From Bacteroidota bacterium (GTDB lineage: Bacteria; Bacteroidota; Bacteroidia; Bacteroidales; UBA10428): 64,000 nt of DNA. Of the stretch, positions 15,428 to 22,494 are shown one piece after another. The stretch covers positions 3,534,001-3,598,000 of the forward strand of contig CP065006.1 of assembly GCA_016699695.1 (NCBI GenBank), read 5' to 3'. The notes beneath the pieces are model-generated. The model saw only the letters and a list, made by a program, of their open reading frames with translations, did no database searches and was not told the DNA's origin. A program made the translations under genes and the position numbers. Each line of letters starts with the position of its first letter. The first letter of the stretch is position 1.

Positions 15428-17464
15428 ATGAAAACATCATCAATCAGTACCCGTTTGTCGGTAATTCTTGGCTTAGTTATTTTATTGGCCATTTCAGTGC
15501 TTACGCTGGTGAATACCATCAATGCCTCGCGCCTTGCCAGGAAGAATGCTCAAAACGAAATGAATGCCATACTTCAAAGTACCAGCCAGGCCATTGAGTC
15601 GCAGATAAACATTACCTTGTCGGAGCTTGATATGCATTGGAAGGATTTACTGGTGCTTTCGGAGAAACCCAGCTTTGTGCGTACCGATCTGCAGGATGTC
15701 TACCGGAACATGATGCAAGAAGATCCGAATATGATTGGGTATACAGTATCGGTGGAGCCGGGTAAATTCGACGGAAAAGAAGCCAGCTACATTGGATACC
15801 CGGGATATTATGCCGATGGCAGGTTTTCGGAGTATTGGTACCGGGAAGAAGGAGAAATTTTACGCTCCGACCTTACCATTCCTTTCGAGCAGGATCTGGA
15901 AGAAAGTGGTTCTGACTGGTGGGAGATCCCTAAAACAAGCATGCAGAATTACGTGTACATGGATTTGTATAAAATAAATGAGGTATTTGTTTTAATGCTT
16001 TCAGTGGCTAAACCATTGAAACGAAACAACAGTTTTGTAGGGGTTATCTGCGTCGATTTTATAAGCGATTTTATGCAAACCGAAGCCCTGAAGGCGCAGG
16101 CTAAACTCTTTGAAGGAAATAGCCGTGTAATCATCTATTCGCAAGATGGTTCCGTTGCAGCCGACACCCGTAATCCTGAAAACATTGGAAAGAAAATTAA
16201 GGATTTGGAACCTGAGGAGGCAGACAATTTTATGCAAATGATTGAGAGCGGAGCTGAAACTAACTTTAATTTCCGTGACGATTATTGCAGCGTGGTACCC
16301 ATGCAGTTCGAGGGTACCAGTACCTTCTGGCAGGTGAGGGCAGAGGTACCACTGAAGGTAATTAATGCCAGCACAAAAGCGCAGTTGATAAGGCAATTGG
16401 TAATTGGTATAGTGATGCTGGTGCTTATTGTTATTTTGCTTTTTGTGCTAATCGGGCAATCCCTAAACCCACTCAGAAACCTTTCGAAAGTAGCTGAGCA
16501 AATAGCTGCCGGCAACCTTGTGCACCAAATCAATATTAAAAGACAGGATGAGATTGGGCAATTGGCTTCTTCTTTTTCCTTGATGATTGAAAAATTAAAA
16601 TCGGTAATTGGCCAGGTGAGACATAGTTCGTACGAGCTTTCTATAGCAGGTAAGCAACTAACCGATACTTCGCAGCACCTTTCGCAGGGTGCCAGCGAGC
16701 AGGCATCGTCGGTAGAAGAGGTTTCTTCGACTATGGAAGAGATTGCTTCGAATATTCAACAAAATACAGAGAATTCGCAGCAAACCGAAAAAATATCCAC
16801 AGAAGCCAACCAGGGAATCAAGCAGGTTGCGGAGCGCACCGTGCTGGCTGTAGATGCCAACAAGGATATTGCCAATAAAATATCAATAATTACCGACATT
16901 GCTTTTCAAACCAATATTTTAGCGCTGAATGCTGCCGTTGAGGCTGCCCGGGCAGGTGAACATGGAAAAGGTTTTGCCGTGGTAGCGGCGGAGGTCCGCA
17001 AACTGGCTGAAAGAAGCAAACTGGCTGCCGATGAAATTGTTACTCTGGCCCAAAAAGGACTCGACTTATCGCAGGGTGCCGGAAAGGTTATGGAGGAGGT
17101 ATTGCCTAAAATACAAAACACCACCAAACTGGTGCAGGAAATTACAGCTGCCAGCCTCGAGCAAAATAACGGGGCCAGTCAGGTGAACAATGCCATTCAA
17201 CAGTTGAATACCGTAACCCAGCAGAATGCTGCATCGAGCGAAGAACTGGCTACCAATGCCGAAGAACTATCGGGCCAGGCCGACAACCTGAACCAGATTA
17301 TCTCATTCTTTCAAACCGGCGATGAAGACAGCTTCAAGCAGGATAAAAGAGCTGGTTCAAAAAAAGTAGCTGCTCCCCAAATTAAAGCGAGTGCAACAAA
17401 CTGGAAGGGTACAAACATTCAATTGCATTCGTCGGGCAAGGATAATGATTTTGAGAGTTTTTAG
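15428..17464 (+). CDS. Methyl-accepting chemotaxis protein with periplasmic Cache domain
   Basis: The 678-residue protein has an N-terminal membrane helix (about 12-32) and a periplasmic double-Cache-like sensor (about 40-310, with the phrase SVAKPLKRNNSFVGVICVDF). A second helix spans about 318-342, followed by a HAMP domain and a long signalling domain. The hairpin tip contains FQTNILALNAAVEAARAGE and HGKGFAVVAAEVRKLAERS, the CheA/CheW contact. Stretches such as EEVSSTMEEI are likely methylation sites. No che genes are in the window. Chemoreceptors are uncommon in non-flagellated Bacteroidota, so the output may be gliding, twitching or another Che-type pathway. Confidence 0.95.
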   Translation: MKTSSISTRLSVILGLVILLAISVLTLVNTINASRLARKNAQNEMNAILQSTSQAIESQINITLSELDMHWKDLLVLSEKPSFVRTDLQDVYRNMMQEDPNMIGYTVSVEPGKFDGKEASYIGYPGYYADGRFSEYWYREEGEILRSDLTIPFEQDLEESGSDWWEIPKTSMQNYVYMDLYKINEVFVLMLSVAKPLKRNNSFVGVICVDFISDFMQTEALKAQAKLFEGNSRVIIYSQDGSVAADTRNPENIGKKIKDLEPEEADNFMQMIESGAETNFNFRDDYCSVVPMQFEGTSTFWQVRAEVPLKVINASTKAQLIRQLVIGIVMLVLIVILLFVLIGQSLNPLRNLSKVAEQIAAGNLVHQINIKRQDEIGQLASSFSLMIEKLKSVIGQVRHSSYELSIAGKQLTDTSQHLSQGASEQASSVEEVSSTMEEIASNIQQNTENSQQTEKISTEANQGIKQVAERTVLAVDANKDIANKISIITDIAFQTNILALNAAVEAARAGEHGKGFAVVAAEVRKLAERSKLAADEIVTLAQKGLDLSQGAGKVMEEVLPKIQNTTKLVQEITAASLEQNNGASQVNNAIQQLNTVTQQNAASSEELATNAEELSGQADNLNQIISFFQTGDEDSFKQDKRAGSKKVAAPQIKASATNWKGTNIQLHSSGKDNDFESF

Positions 17465-17501
17465 GCCTTTATCCAAATATAGGTTGTTTGATTGATTGAC
17501 A

Positions 17502-17547
17502 CCTAAAAAGCAAAACCCGGCTTAAGAGTCGGGTTTTACTTTTTAAG
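17502..17547 (+). terminator. Long terminator hairpin after the chemoreceptor gene
   Basis: AAAACCCG (17513-17520 region) pairs with CGGGTTTT (17529-17536), and an outer stem CCTAAAAAG...CTTTTTAAGG extends it, so the whole 46 bases can fold. It follows the stop codon of the chemoreceptor gene by 38 bases. Confidence 0.85.
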
Positions 17548-17633
17548 GCAGATGATAAATGCGGGGAGAAAAGGTAAGGGTAAAAATACCTGGTACCTGG
17601 GCATGGTATGATCACTTAGAGAGGTTTGATAGA

Positions 17634-17918
17634 CTCCCCACTTTGCATGATGGGCTTCCTTTTTTTGTCGGGCTTACTCCCTACTTTGAGAATTGTGTCC
17701 CTTCTCTGTCGGGTTGGCTCCTATCTCTGTCAAGCAGGATTCTATGTCTGACAGAATGTGTCTCATCTATGTAGGACTTATTTCCTTCTCTGAGAATTAA
17801 GTCCCCACTTTATCAGGTCGGCTATCATCTTTGTCAAGCGGGCTTCTATGTCTGTCAGATTGCTTCCCATGTTTGTTGGGATTACTACCTGCTCCGAGAA
17901 TTAAGTTCCAACCCTGTG
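17634..17918. repeat. Degenerate ~21-bp tandem repeat array with 104-bp higher-order period
   Basis: About 13 units of 20-22 bases follow one another, with a minus-strand consensus near GACAGAGATAGGAGCC plus 5 variable bases. On top of this, five units form a longer period: GAGAATT occurs at 17688, 17792 and 17896, exactly 104 bases apart. TGTCAAGC occurs at 17729 and 17832, and TATGTCTG at 17743 and 17847. Units vary in length, so the array is not a coding repeat in any one frame. It ends at a CCCTGT/ACAGGG hairpin (17912-17926) touching the stop codon of the next minus-strand gene. Confidence 0.8.
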
Positions 17919-17927
17919 GAACAGGGT

Positions 17928-18656
17928 TTAAGCCATTGCTGGCATTTTACCGGATATCTTCGATGCTGTTCCCAGATTGGAAAGTGCTTTAGCAAAGGTG
18001 AATTGTTCTTTCTTTAAAGGTTCGTACTGATAATAATTCGATGCTATTTTGCAGATACCGATTATCAAATCATAAATTGCGTTGAAAACCTCGGTTACCT
18101 CCTGGGTGATTTCTTTGGTAGAACCTTTAAAAGCCTCCTGGGTAACATTGGCTTGCCGGAATGTATCGGCATAGCCGATGATGTTGTCGATGAGAGTGGG
18201 GTTTAAACCTTTGGCAGTAATTTCCTGGTGTAAGGTTTCGTTCATGTTGGTTTTGAACTGATAAAGCAACTGTACCAATGATTCCTGGTTGCCTTTTTGT
18301 GCACCACGAAGATGTTTTGCAAAGCCAAGGTTTTTCAAAATCTCATCGCGTTTTGTTGTTTCCTTTTTAAAGTCTTCGTCGATTTGTGTTTTGAAATAGG
18401 ATACATCTCGTTTGGCAGGAAGCTGAATGGTAGCAAGGGTAGCTGATGCATTTCGCAGGTCTTTTTTTGCATCTACACCCAAATGGGTTTCGATAGCCTG
18501 GTCGATGCGGGCAATGAGGCTGTTTGCATACTGCTCTGACCAATCGGTGCGAGTTGTTGAAAGTTCTGAAATGTTAGTTTTGAAACTTTCGGCGATGGTT
18601 TTAGATGCCATAAGCATGTCGACATCTTTACAATTGTAATTGCGGTTTTTTGCCAT
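17928..18656 (-). CDS. Unknown alpha-helical protein next to the repeat array
   Basis: This 242-residue, soluble, mostly helical protein has many Thr, Ser, Asn, Lys and Gln. There is no signal peptide, membrane helix or catalytic motif. It begins MAKNRNYNCKDVDMLMASK and includes amphipathic helices that could form a helical bundle (LIARIDQAIETHLGVDAKKD, VFNAIYDLIIGICKIASNYY). I do not recognise the family. The stop codon abuts the hairpin that ends the repeat array, and a transposase gene lies 283 bases upstream, so it sits in an accessory-looking segment. The 282 bases between it and the transposase are AT-rich with nothing I can name. Confidence 0.7.
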   Translation of the reverse strand: MAKNRNYNCKDVDMLMASKTIAESFKTNISELSTTRTDWSEQYANSLIARIDQAIETHLGVDAKKDLRNASATLATIQLPAKRDVSYFKTQIDEDFKKETTKRDEILKNLGFAKHLRGAQKGNQESLVQLLYQFKTNMNETLHQEITAKGLNPTLIDNIIGYADTFRQANVTQEAFKGSTKEITQEVTEVFNAIYDLIIGICKIASNYYQYEPLKKEQFTFAKALSNLGTASKISGKMPAMA

Positions 18657-18939
18657 GATAATTAAGAATTTTGATTAAGGAATAGAGGTGTAACGTTGTG
18701 TTACAGAGGGGAAAATACAAAAATATTTTAAAATGGAAAATAAAATTTGCTGTATTTATTTATGAATGACTGATTTATAACATCACACTCATTTTGCATG
18801 CTTAAAATTAACATCCTCACACCCCTTTTCTTCTTTCATTATTAAAGGCCAATAAGGGTTATGCCATATCGTTTTCCAAATGGCGTGGTTTGGTTTTCAA
18901 TATCAATAGTGTCTTCTAACACGATTTTGGCTATATCCA

Positions 18940-19557
18940 TCATTTGTGGTTCGCTTGTGTGTTATAAAATTTATCCTCCTGCCATTTGGTTGGGTTATTC
19001 AATATATAATCTGATATGGTTTCAAAAGATTGTTCGTTACGGATAATGTGGTCGTGAAAACGCGATTGCCATTGAAAATATTCGTAATTGTTTTTGTTAC
19101 ACCACCGTTTTAACGAAGATTTGAATTGGTTTATGATGGTTGAAACAGAACCGGAAATGGGTTTGGCAAAATGTCGTTCGTGTGGTTGTGATTGTTGGGA
19201 CATGCCATGATGTAGGGATTTGCCATGATGCAGGGATTTGCCATGATGTAGGGATTTGCCATGATGTAGGGATTTGCCATGGCAAATCCCTACAATTTCA
19301 ATGATACCATGCAAATGATTGGGCATTACAATATGTTCATGTAATTTAACCTGTGGGTAATGGTGTGGGATTTCCATCCAATATTTATTTGTAATGGTAC
19401 CCAATGGATTTAATTCCATTTTTCCATTTTCAATATTGCCAAATAAACATTTCCTGTCTTTCACACAGATGGTAATAAAATACACCCCTTCTTGTGAATA
19501 ATCATATCCTTTCAAACGTATTGATTGTCGTTTGTGGATTTCAGGATTATAATTCAT
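18940..19557 (-). CDS. REP-associated tyrosine transposase (RAYT, Y1_Tnp family)
   Basis: The ATG at 19557 is preferred to an in-frame TTG two codons upstream. The product (205 residues) shows the family opening RQSIRLKGYDYSQEGVYFIT and the HUH motif as HLH at residues 81-83 in VMPNHLHGIIEI. It also carries the C-terminal WQSRFHDHIIRNE...ILNNPTKW block. Between them, residues 93-120 are four to five copies of HGKSLH, encoded by an 18-bp DNA repeat. The site where many relatives carry a Tyr (FYDH) reads FHDH here, so the catalytic Tyr is uncertain. RAYTs are domesticated single-strand transposases that act on REP palindromes. Confidence 0.88.
   Translation of the reverse strand: MNYNPEIHKRQSIRLKGYDYSQEGVYFITICVKDRKCLFGNIENGKMELNPLGTITNKYWMEIPHHYPQVKLHEHIVMPNHLHGIIEIVGICHGKSLHHGKSLHHGKSLHHGKSLHHGMSQQSQPHERHFAKPISGSVSTIINQFKSSLKRWCNKNNYEYFQWQSRFHDHIIRNEQSFETISDYILNNPTKWQEDKFYNTQANHK
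19201..19286. repeat. 18-bp tandem repeat inside the RAYT gene
   Basis: GGGATTTGCCATG recurs at 19215, 19233, 19251 and 19269, a strict 18-base period, with a partial copy at 19201. Copies differ by single bases (TGTA or TGCA between them). Because 18 is a multiple of three, the frame stays open and yields repeated HGKSLH in the protein. Confidence 0.92.
19265..19294. repeat. 30-bp perfect palindrome (REP-like) inside the RAYT gene
   Basis: The arms TGTAGGGATTTGCC and its exact reverse complement meet around AT at 19279-19280. The left arm is the last unit of the 18-bp tandem repeat. Palindromes with GTAGGG...CCCTAC ends are typical of REP-type elements mobilised by RAYTs, so this looks like the enzyme's own substrate lodged in its gene. 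Confidence 0.85.
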
Positions 19558-19772
19558 ATCCAATTATTTTTAGATACTTTTAATTTCATCATCCAACAAT
19601 TCAGCCTTTTGATATTTCAATCTTGTCAATTATGCACGTATCTGTCTGCTGTGCGGTTTTTTTACACTTGCCAAAACCTTGCATATAGTAATTAGCATTT
19701 TGCTCATTTATTCGGCTTATTATAATGTCTGACTATGTTATATTTTGTCATGTTGCAAAGATCGCCACCATC

Positions 19773-21074
19773 TTAATAATTATAAATATCACCCCACTGT
19801 TTCCTGAACTTTTCTGTGAGTTCATTCTCACGGGCATTTGCCTGGGGTTTATAAAAAATGGTGCCTTTTACTTCGTCGGGCAAGTAGTTTTCTTTCACAA
19901 AATTTCCTTCGTATTCGTGGGCATATTGGTATTCTTTACCATATCCGAGGTCTTTCATGAGTTTGGTGGGGGCGTTGCGAAGGTGCAAGGGAACCGACAA
20001 GTCGCCGGTCTTGCTCACCAGGGCTTGCGCATCGTTAATGGCCTGGTAGGCCGAATTGCTTTTGGGCGAGGTAGCCAGGTAGATGGCTGTTTGAGAAAGT
20101 ATAATGCGCGACTCGGGCCAACCAATCATGTTCACTGCTTCGAAACAGGTTTTGGCTATGAGCAGGGCATTGGGATTGGCAAGCCCGACATCTTCGGCTG
20201 CCAGTATCAGCATACGGCGGGCTATAAAACGCACGTCTTCTCCCCCTTCAATCATGCGGGCCAGCCAATATATCGCGGCATTCGGATCGCTGCCGCGCAT
20301 TGATTTGATAAAGGCAGAAATAATGTCGTAATGCTGTTCGCCATTTTTGTCGTACACGGCCATGTTGGCCTGCAGGTGCTTTTTTACGGTATCGTTGTCG
20401 ATAGCCAGTTCATCCGGATCTTCCTGTAGCAAGGCATTCACAATTATCTCGAGCAGGTTTAACAGTTTTCGTGCATCGCCCCCCGAATAGCGAAAAAGGG
20501 CTTCGTATTCATCTACCCTGATGGGTAGTTTTTTAAGAAGTACATCCTTTTCAATGGCCCTGTTCAGTATGGTAAGTAAATCCTCTTTTTCGAGGTTTTT
20601 TAAGATATACACCTGGCAGCGGGAGAGCAGAGGAGAGATAACTTCGAACGAGGGGTTTTCGGTGGTGGCACCAATGAGGGTTATGGTTCCTGCCTCTACA
20701 GCACCCAGCAGAGAATCTTGCTGGGCTTTGTTAAAGCGGTGAATTTCGTCGATAAACAAAACCGGGTTGGGAGAATGGAAGAATTGCTGTTTTTTAGCTT
20801 TTTCGAGCAATTCGCGCACATCTTTAACTCCGGCATGCACGGCATTTAATGCATAAAACGGACGTTTTAAGGTATTGGCAATGATCCGTGCAAGGGTGGT
20901 TTTACCCACCCCTGGAGGACCCCATAGAATAAAAGAGGGTATGTTGCCCGATTCGATGCTTTTACGCAACATGGCTCCCGGACCAGCCAGGTGCTGCTGC
21001 CCGATGTAATCGTCCAGTGTCATGGGGCGCATGCGGTCGGCCAGGGGTTGATTGCTTGCTATGTCTGCTGTCAT
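19773..21074 (-). CDS. rarA: Replication-associated recombination protein RarA (MgsA)
   Basis: This AAA+ ATPase related to clamp loaders and WRNIP1 acts at stalled replication forks. Its 433 residues are typical. Visible are the opening PLADRMRPMTLDDYIGQQHL, Walker A GPPGVGKTT, Walker B LFIDEIHRFNKAQQD, sensor 1 GATTENPSFEV, and the C-terminal tetramerisation region with SPKSNSAYQAI. It is a single gene, divergent from the short-chain dehydrogenase. Confidence 0.96.
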   Translation of the reverse strand: MTADIASNQPLADRMRPMTLDDYIGQQHLAGPGAMLRKSIESGNIPSFILWGPPGVGKTTLARIIANTLKRPFYALNAVHAGVKDVRELLEKAKKQQFFHSPNPVLFIDEIHRFNKAQQDSLLGAVEAGTITLIGATTENPSFEVISPLLSRCQVYILKNLEKEDLLTILNRAIEKDVLLKKLPIRVDEYEALFRYSGGDARKLLNLLEIIVNALLQEDPDELAIDNDTVKKHLQANMAVYDKNGEQHYDIISAFIKSMRGSDPNAAIYWLARMIEGGEDVRFIARRMLILAAEDVGLANPNALLIAKTCFEAVNMIGWPESRIILSQTAIYLATSPKSNSAYQAINDAQALVSKTGDLSVPLHLRNAPTKLMKDLGYGKEYQYAHEYEGNFVKENYLPDEVKGTIFYKPQANARENELTEKFRKQWGDIYNY

Positions 21075-21166
21075 TGCTGTTCTTTGTGGCTGGCAATTTA
21101 TTAAAAATATCGCTAAGAAAACGGTTTATTCTGCCTTCTTAAAAAAGCTTAAAATGAACAATGTGC

Positions 21167-21199
21167 TTTTCGGTATGCCCATGAATTAAACTATATTTG
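21167..21199 (+). promoter_or_regulatory. Promoter of the SDR-thioesterase pair
   Basis: TATATTTG at 21192-21199 matches the -7 consensus TAnnTTTG exactly, with TTTT at 21167-21170 in the -33 position (21-base spacer). An in-frame TTG at 21197 lies inside the -7 box, which argues for the ATG at 21221 as the start of the next gene. Confidence 0.5.
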
Positions 21200-21220
21200 T
21201 TCCACCTAAAAAATCCAGCA

Positions 21221-22033
21221 ATGACTTTTAAAGATAAAGTTGTAATAATAACAGGGGCCTCCTCTGGAATTGGTCTGGCCTGCGCCCGGGCTTTTTCACA
21301 GGCAGGTGCCAAAGTAGTGCTTGCTGCCCGCTCTCATGAAAAACTGCAAGAGGTTTCGGCAGAATTATCCTGCAACGGTCAATCATGCCTGGCCATAAAA
21401 ACTGATGTGACTGTGGAGGACGACTGCATGAATATGGTAGAAAAAACCCTTGAGAAATTTGGGAAAATCGATATTCTGATCAACAATGCGGGTATTTCCA
21501 TGCGGGCCTTATTCGAAGAGGTAGAAATGGATGTGTTGCGCAAGGTAATGGATGTGAATTTCTGGGGAACGGTGTATTGCACCAAATATGCTTTGCCGCA
21601 TATTGTCCAAACGAAAGGCAGCATTGTCGGAATATCCAGTATTGCCGGATTTCACGGACTGCCTGGCCGTACCGCTTATTCTGCTTCGAAGGCTGCTATG
21701 CATGGCTTTTTAGAGAGCGTACGCATCGAAAACTTAAAGGCGGGAATTCAGGTATTAATTCTTGCCGCCGGATTTACGGCTTCAAATATTCGTAAAAGTG
21801 CCCTCGATGCACATGGGAATCCGCAGGGTGAAACACCACGCCCCGAAGAGCGCTTGACTCCACCTGAAAAAGTGGCGGAAAATGTGATGCGCTCCATACG
21901 CAAGCGTAAGCGTAACCGTATTATGACCACCGAAGGGCAACTTATGGTTTTTCTTCAGCGGATTATTCCCCGTCTGGTTGATGTTACGATTTACAAAAAG
22001 TTTAAAAATGAACCGAATTCACCCATCAAATAA
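21221..22033 (+). CDS. Short-chain dehydrogenase/reductase
   Basis: This is a classical SDR of 270 residues from the ATG at 21221. The Rossmann glycine motif TGASSGIG is near residue 13. Also present are NNAG with the following I, the catalytic Ser in VGISSIAG, and YSASK (Tyr-x-x-x-Lys) with the usual spacing. The C-terminal tail carries the basic run KRKRNRI and ends with hydrophobic residues, as in DltE/YqjQ-type or DHRS7-type SDRs acting on lipid-like substrates. The stop codon overlaps the next ATG by one base (TAATG), so it is coupled to an acyl-CoA thioesterase. The substrate is unknown. Confidence 0.92.
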   Translation: MTFKDKVVIITGASSGIGLACARAFSQAGAKVVLAARSHEKLQEVSAELSCNGQSCLAIKTDVTVEDDCMNMVEKTLEKFGKIDILINNAGISMRALFEEVEMDVLRKVMDVNFWGTVYCTKYALPHIVQTKGSIVGISSIAGFHGLPGRTAYSASKAAMHGFLESVRIENLKAGIQVLILAAGFTASNIRKSALDAHGNPQGETPRPEERLTPPEKVAENVMRSIRKRKRNRIMTTEGQLMVFLQRIIPRLVDVTIYKKFKNEPNSPIK

Positions 22034-22446
22034 TGCCCGAAGATAAAATTACTTTTCGCGTTCGTTATGCCGAAGTCGACCGTATGGGTTATGCACACCA
22101 TGGCAATTATGCGGCTTATTTTGAAATGGGGCGCACCGAACTGATGCGAAAGGCCGGGGTGGTTTACAAAGAGTTGGAAGATCAGGGCATCATACTTCCG
22201 CTCTCTGAATTCAGTGTAAACTATTACAAACCAGCTTTGTATGACGATGAACTTATTCTGGTCACCAAGCTTGAACCACCTGCAGGAGTGCGTCTTGTGT
22301 TCAAATATTTTCTTTATAATTCGGCCAATGAATTACTGGCCGAAGGCATTACACCTCTTGTCTTTGTCGACCGAAGCACCCGTAAACCCATACGCCCACC
22401 TAAAGAAATTATCCGTTTGCTGGATGCGAATTTCAAAATAGAATAG
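22033..22446 (+). CDS. Acyl-CoA thioesterase, 4HBT/YbgC hot-dog fold
   Basis: The 137-residue hot-dog fold protein opens FRVRYAEVDRMGYAHHGNY, the 4-hydroxybenzoyl-CoA thioesterase signature with the active-site Asp and the His pair. This is followed by the long helix YFEMGRTELMRKAG. It is coupled to the SDR upstream, pointing to turnover or editing of an acyl thioester. YbgC-type members also act in Tol-Pal-linked phospholipid metabolism, but no tol or pal genes are here. Confidence 0.93.
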   Translation: MPEDKITFRVRYAEVDRMGYAHHGNYAAYFEMGRTELMRKAGVVYKELEDQGIILPLSEFSVNYYKPALYDDELILVTKLEPPAGVRLVFKYFLYNSANELLAEGITPLVFVDRSTRKPIRPPKEIIRLLDANFKIE

Positions 22447-22469
22447 CAAAACCTCAGCCTTCAATTTAC

Positions 22470-22477
22470 TACCTTTG
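22470..22477 (+). promoter_or_regulatory. -7 box (TACCTTTG) upstream of the rel gene
   Basis: TACCTTTG matches TAnnTTTG and lies 17 bases ahead of the ATG at 22495, which implies a leader of about 10 bases. No good -33 element is seen because the box sits just after the thioesterase stop codon. Confidence 0.35.
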
Positions 22478-22494
22478 TTGCCAGAACTACTGAT

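Noticed and set aside
17559..17774. Plus-strand frame of 71 residues before and across the repeat array
   Set aside because: Most of it is the degenerate repeat, whose units are 20-22 bases long, so no coding frame is kept; it has no ribosome site and no protein-like pattern.
19201..19294. CRISPR-like short repeats
   Set aside because: The 18-base copies are adjacent with no unique spacers and lie in frame inside a transposase gene; no cas genes nearby.
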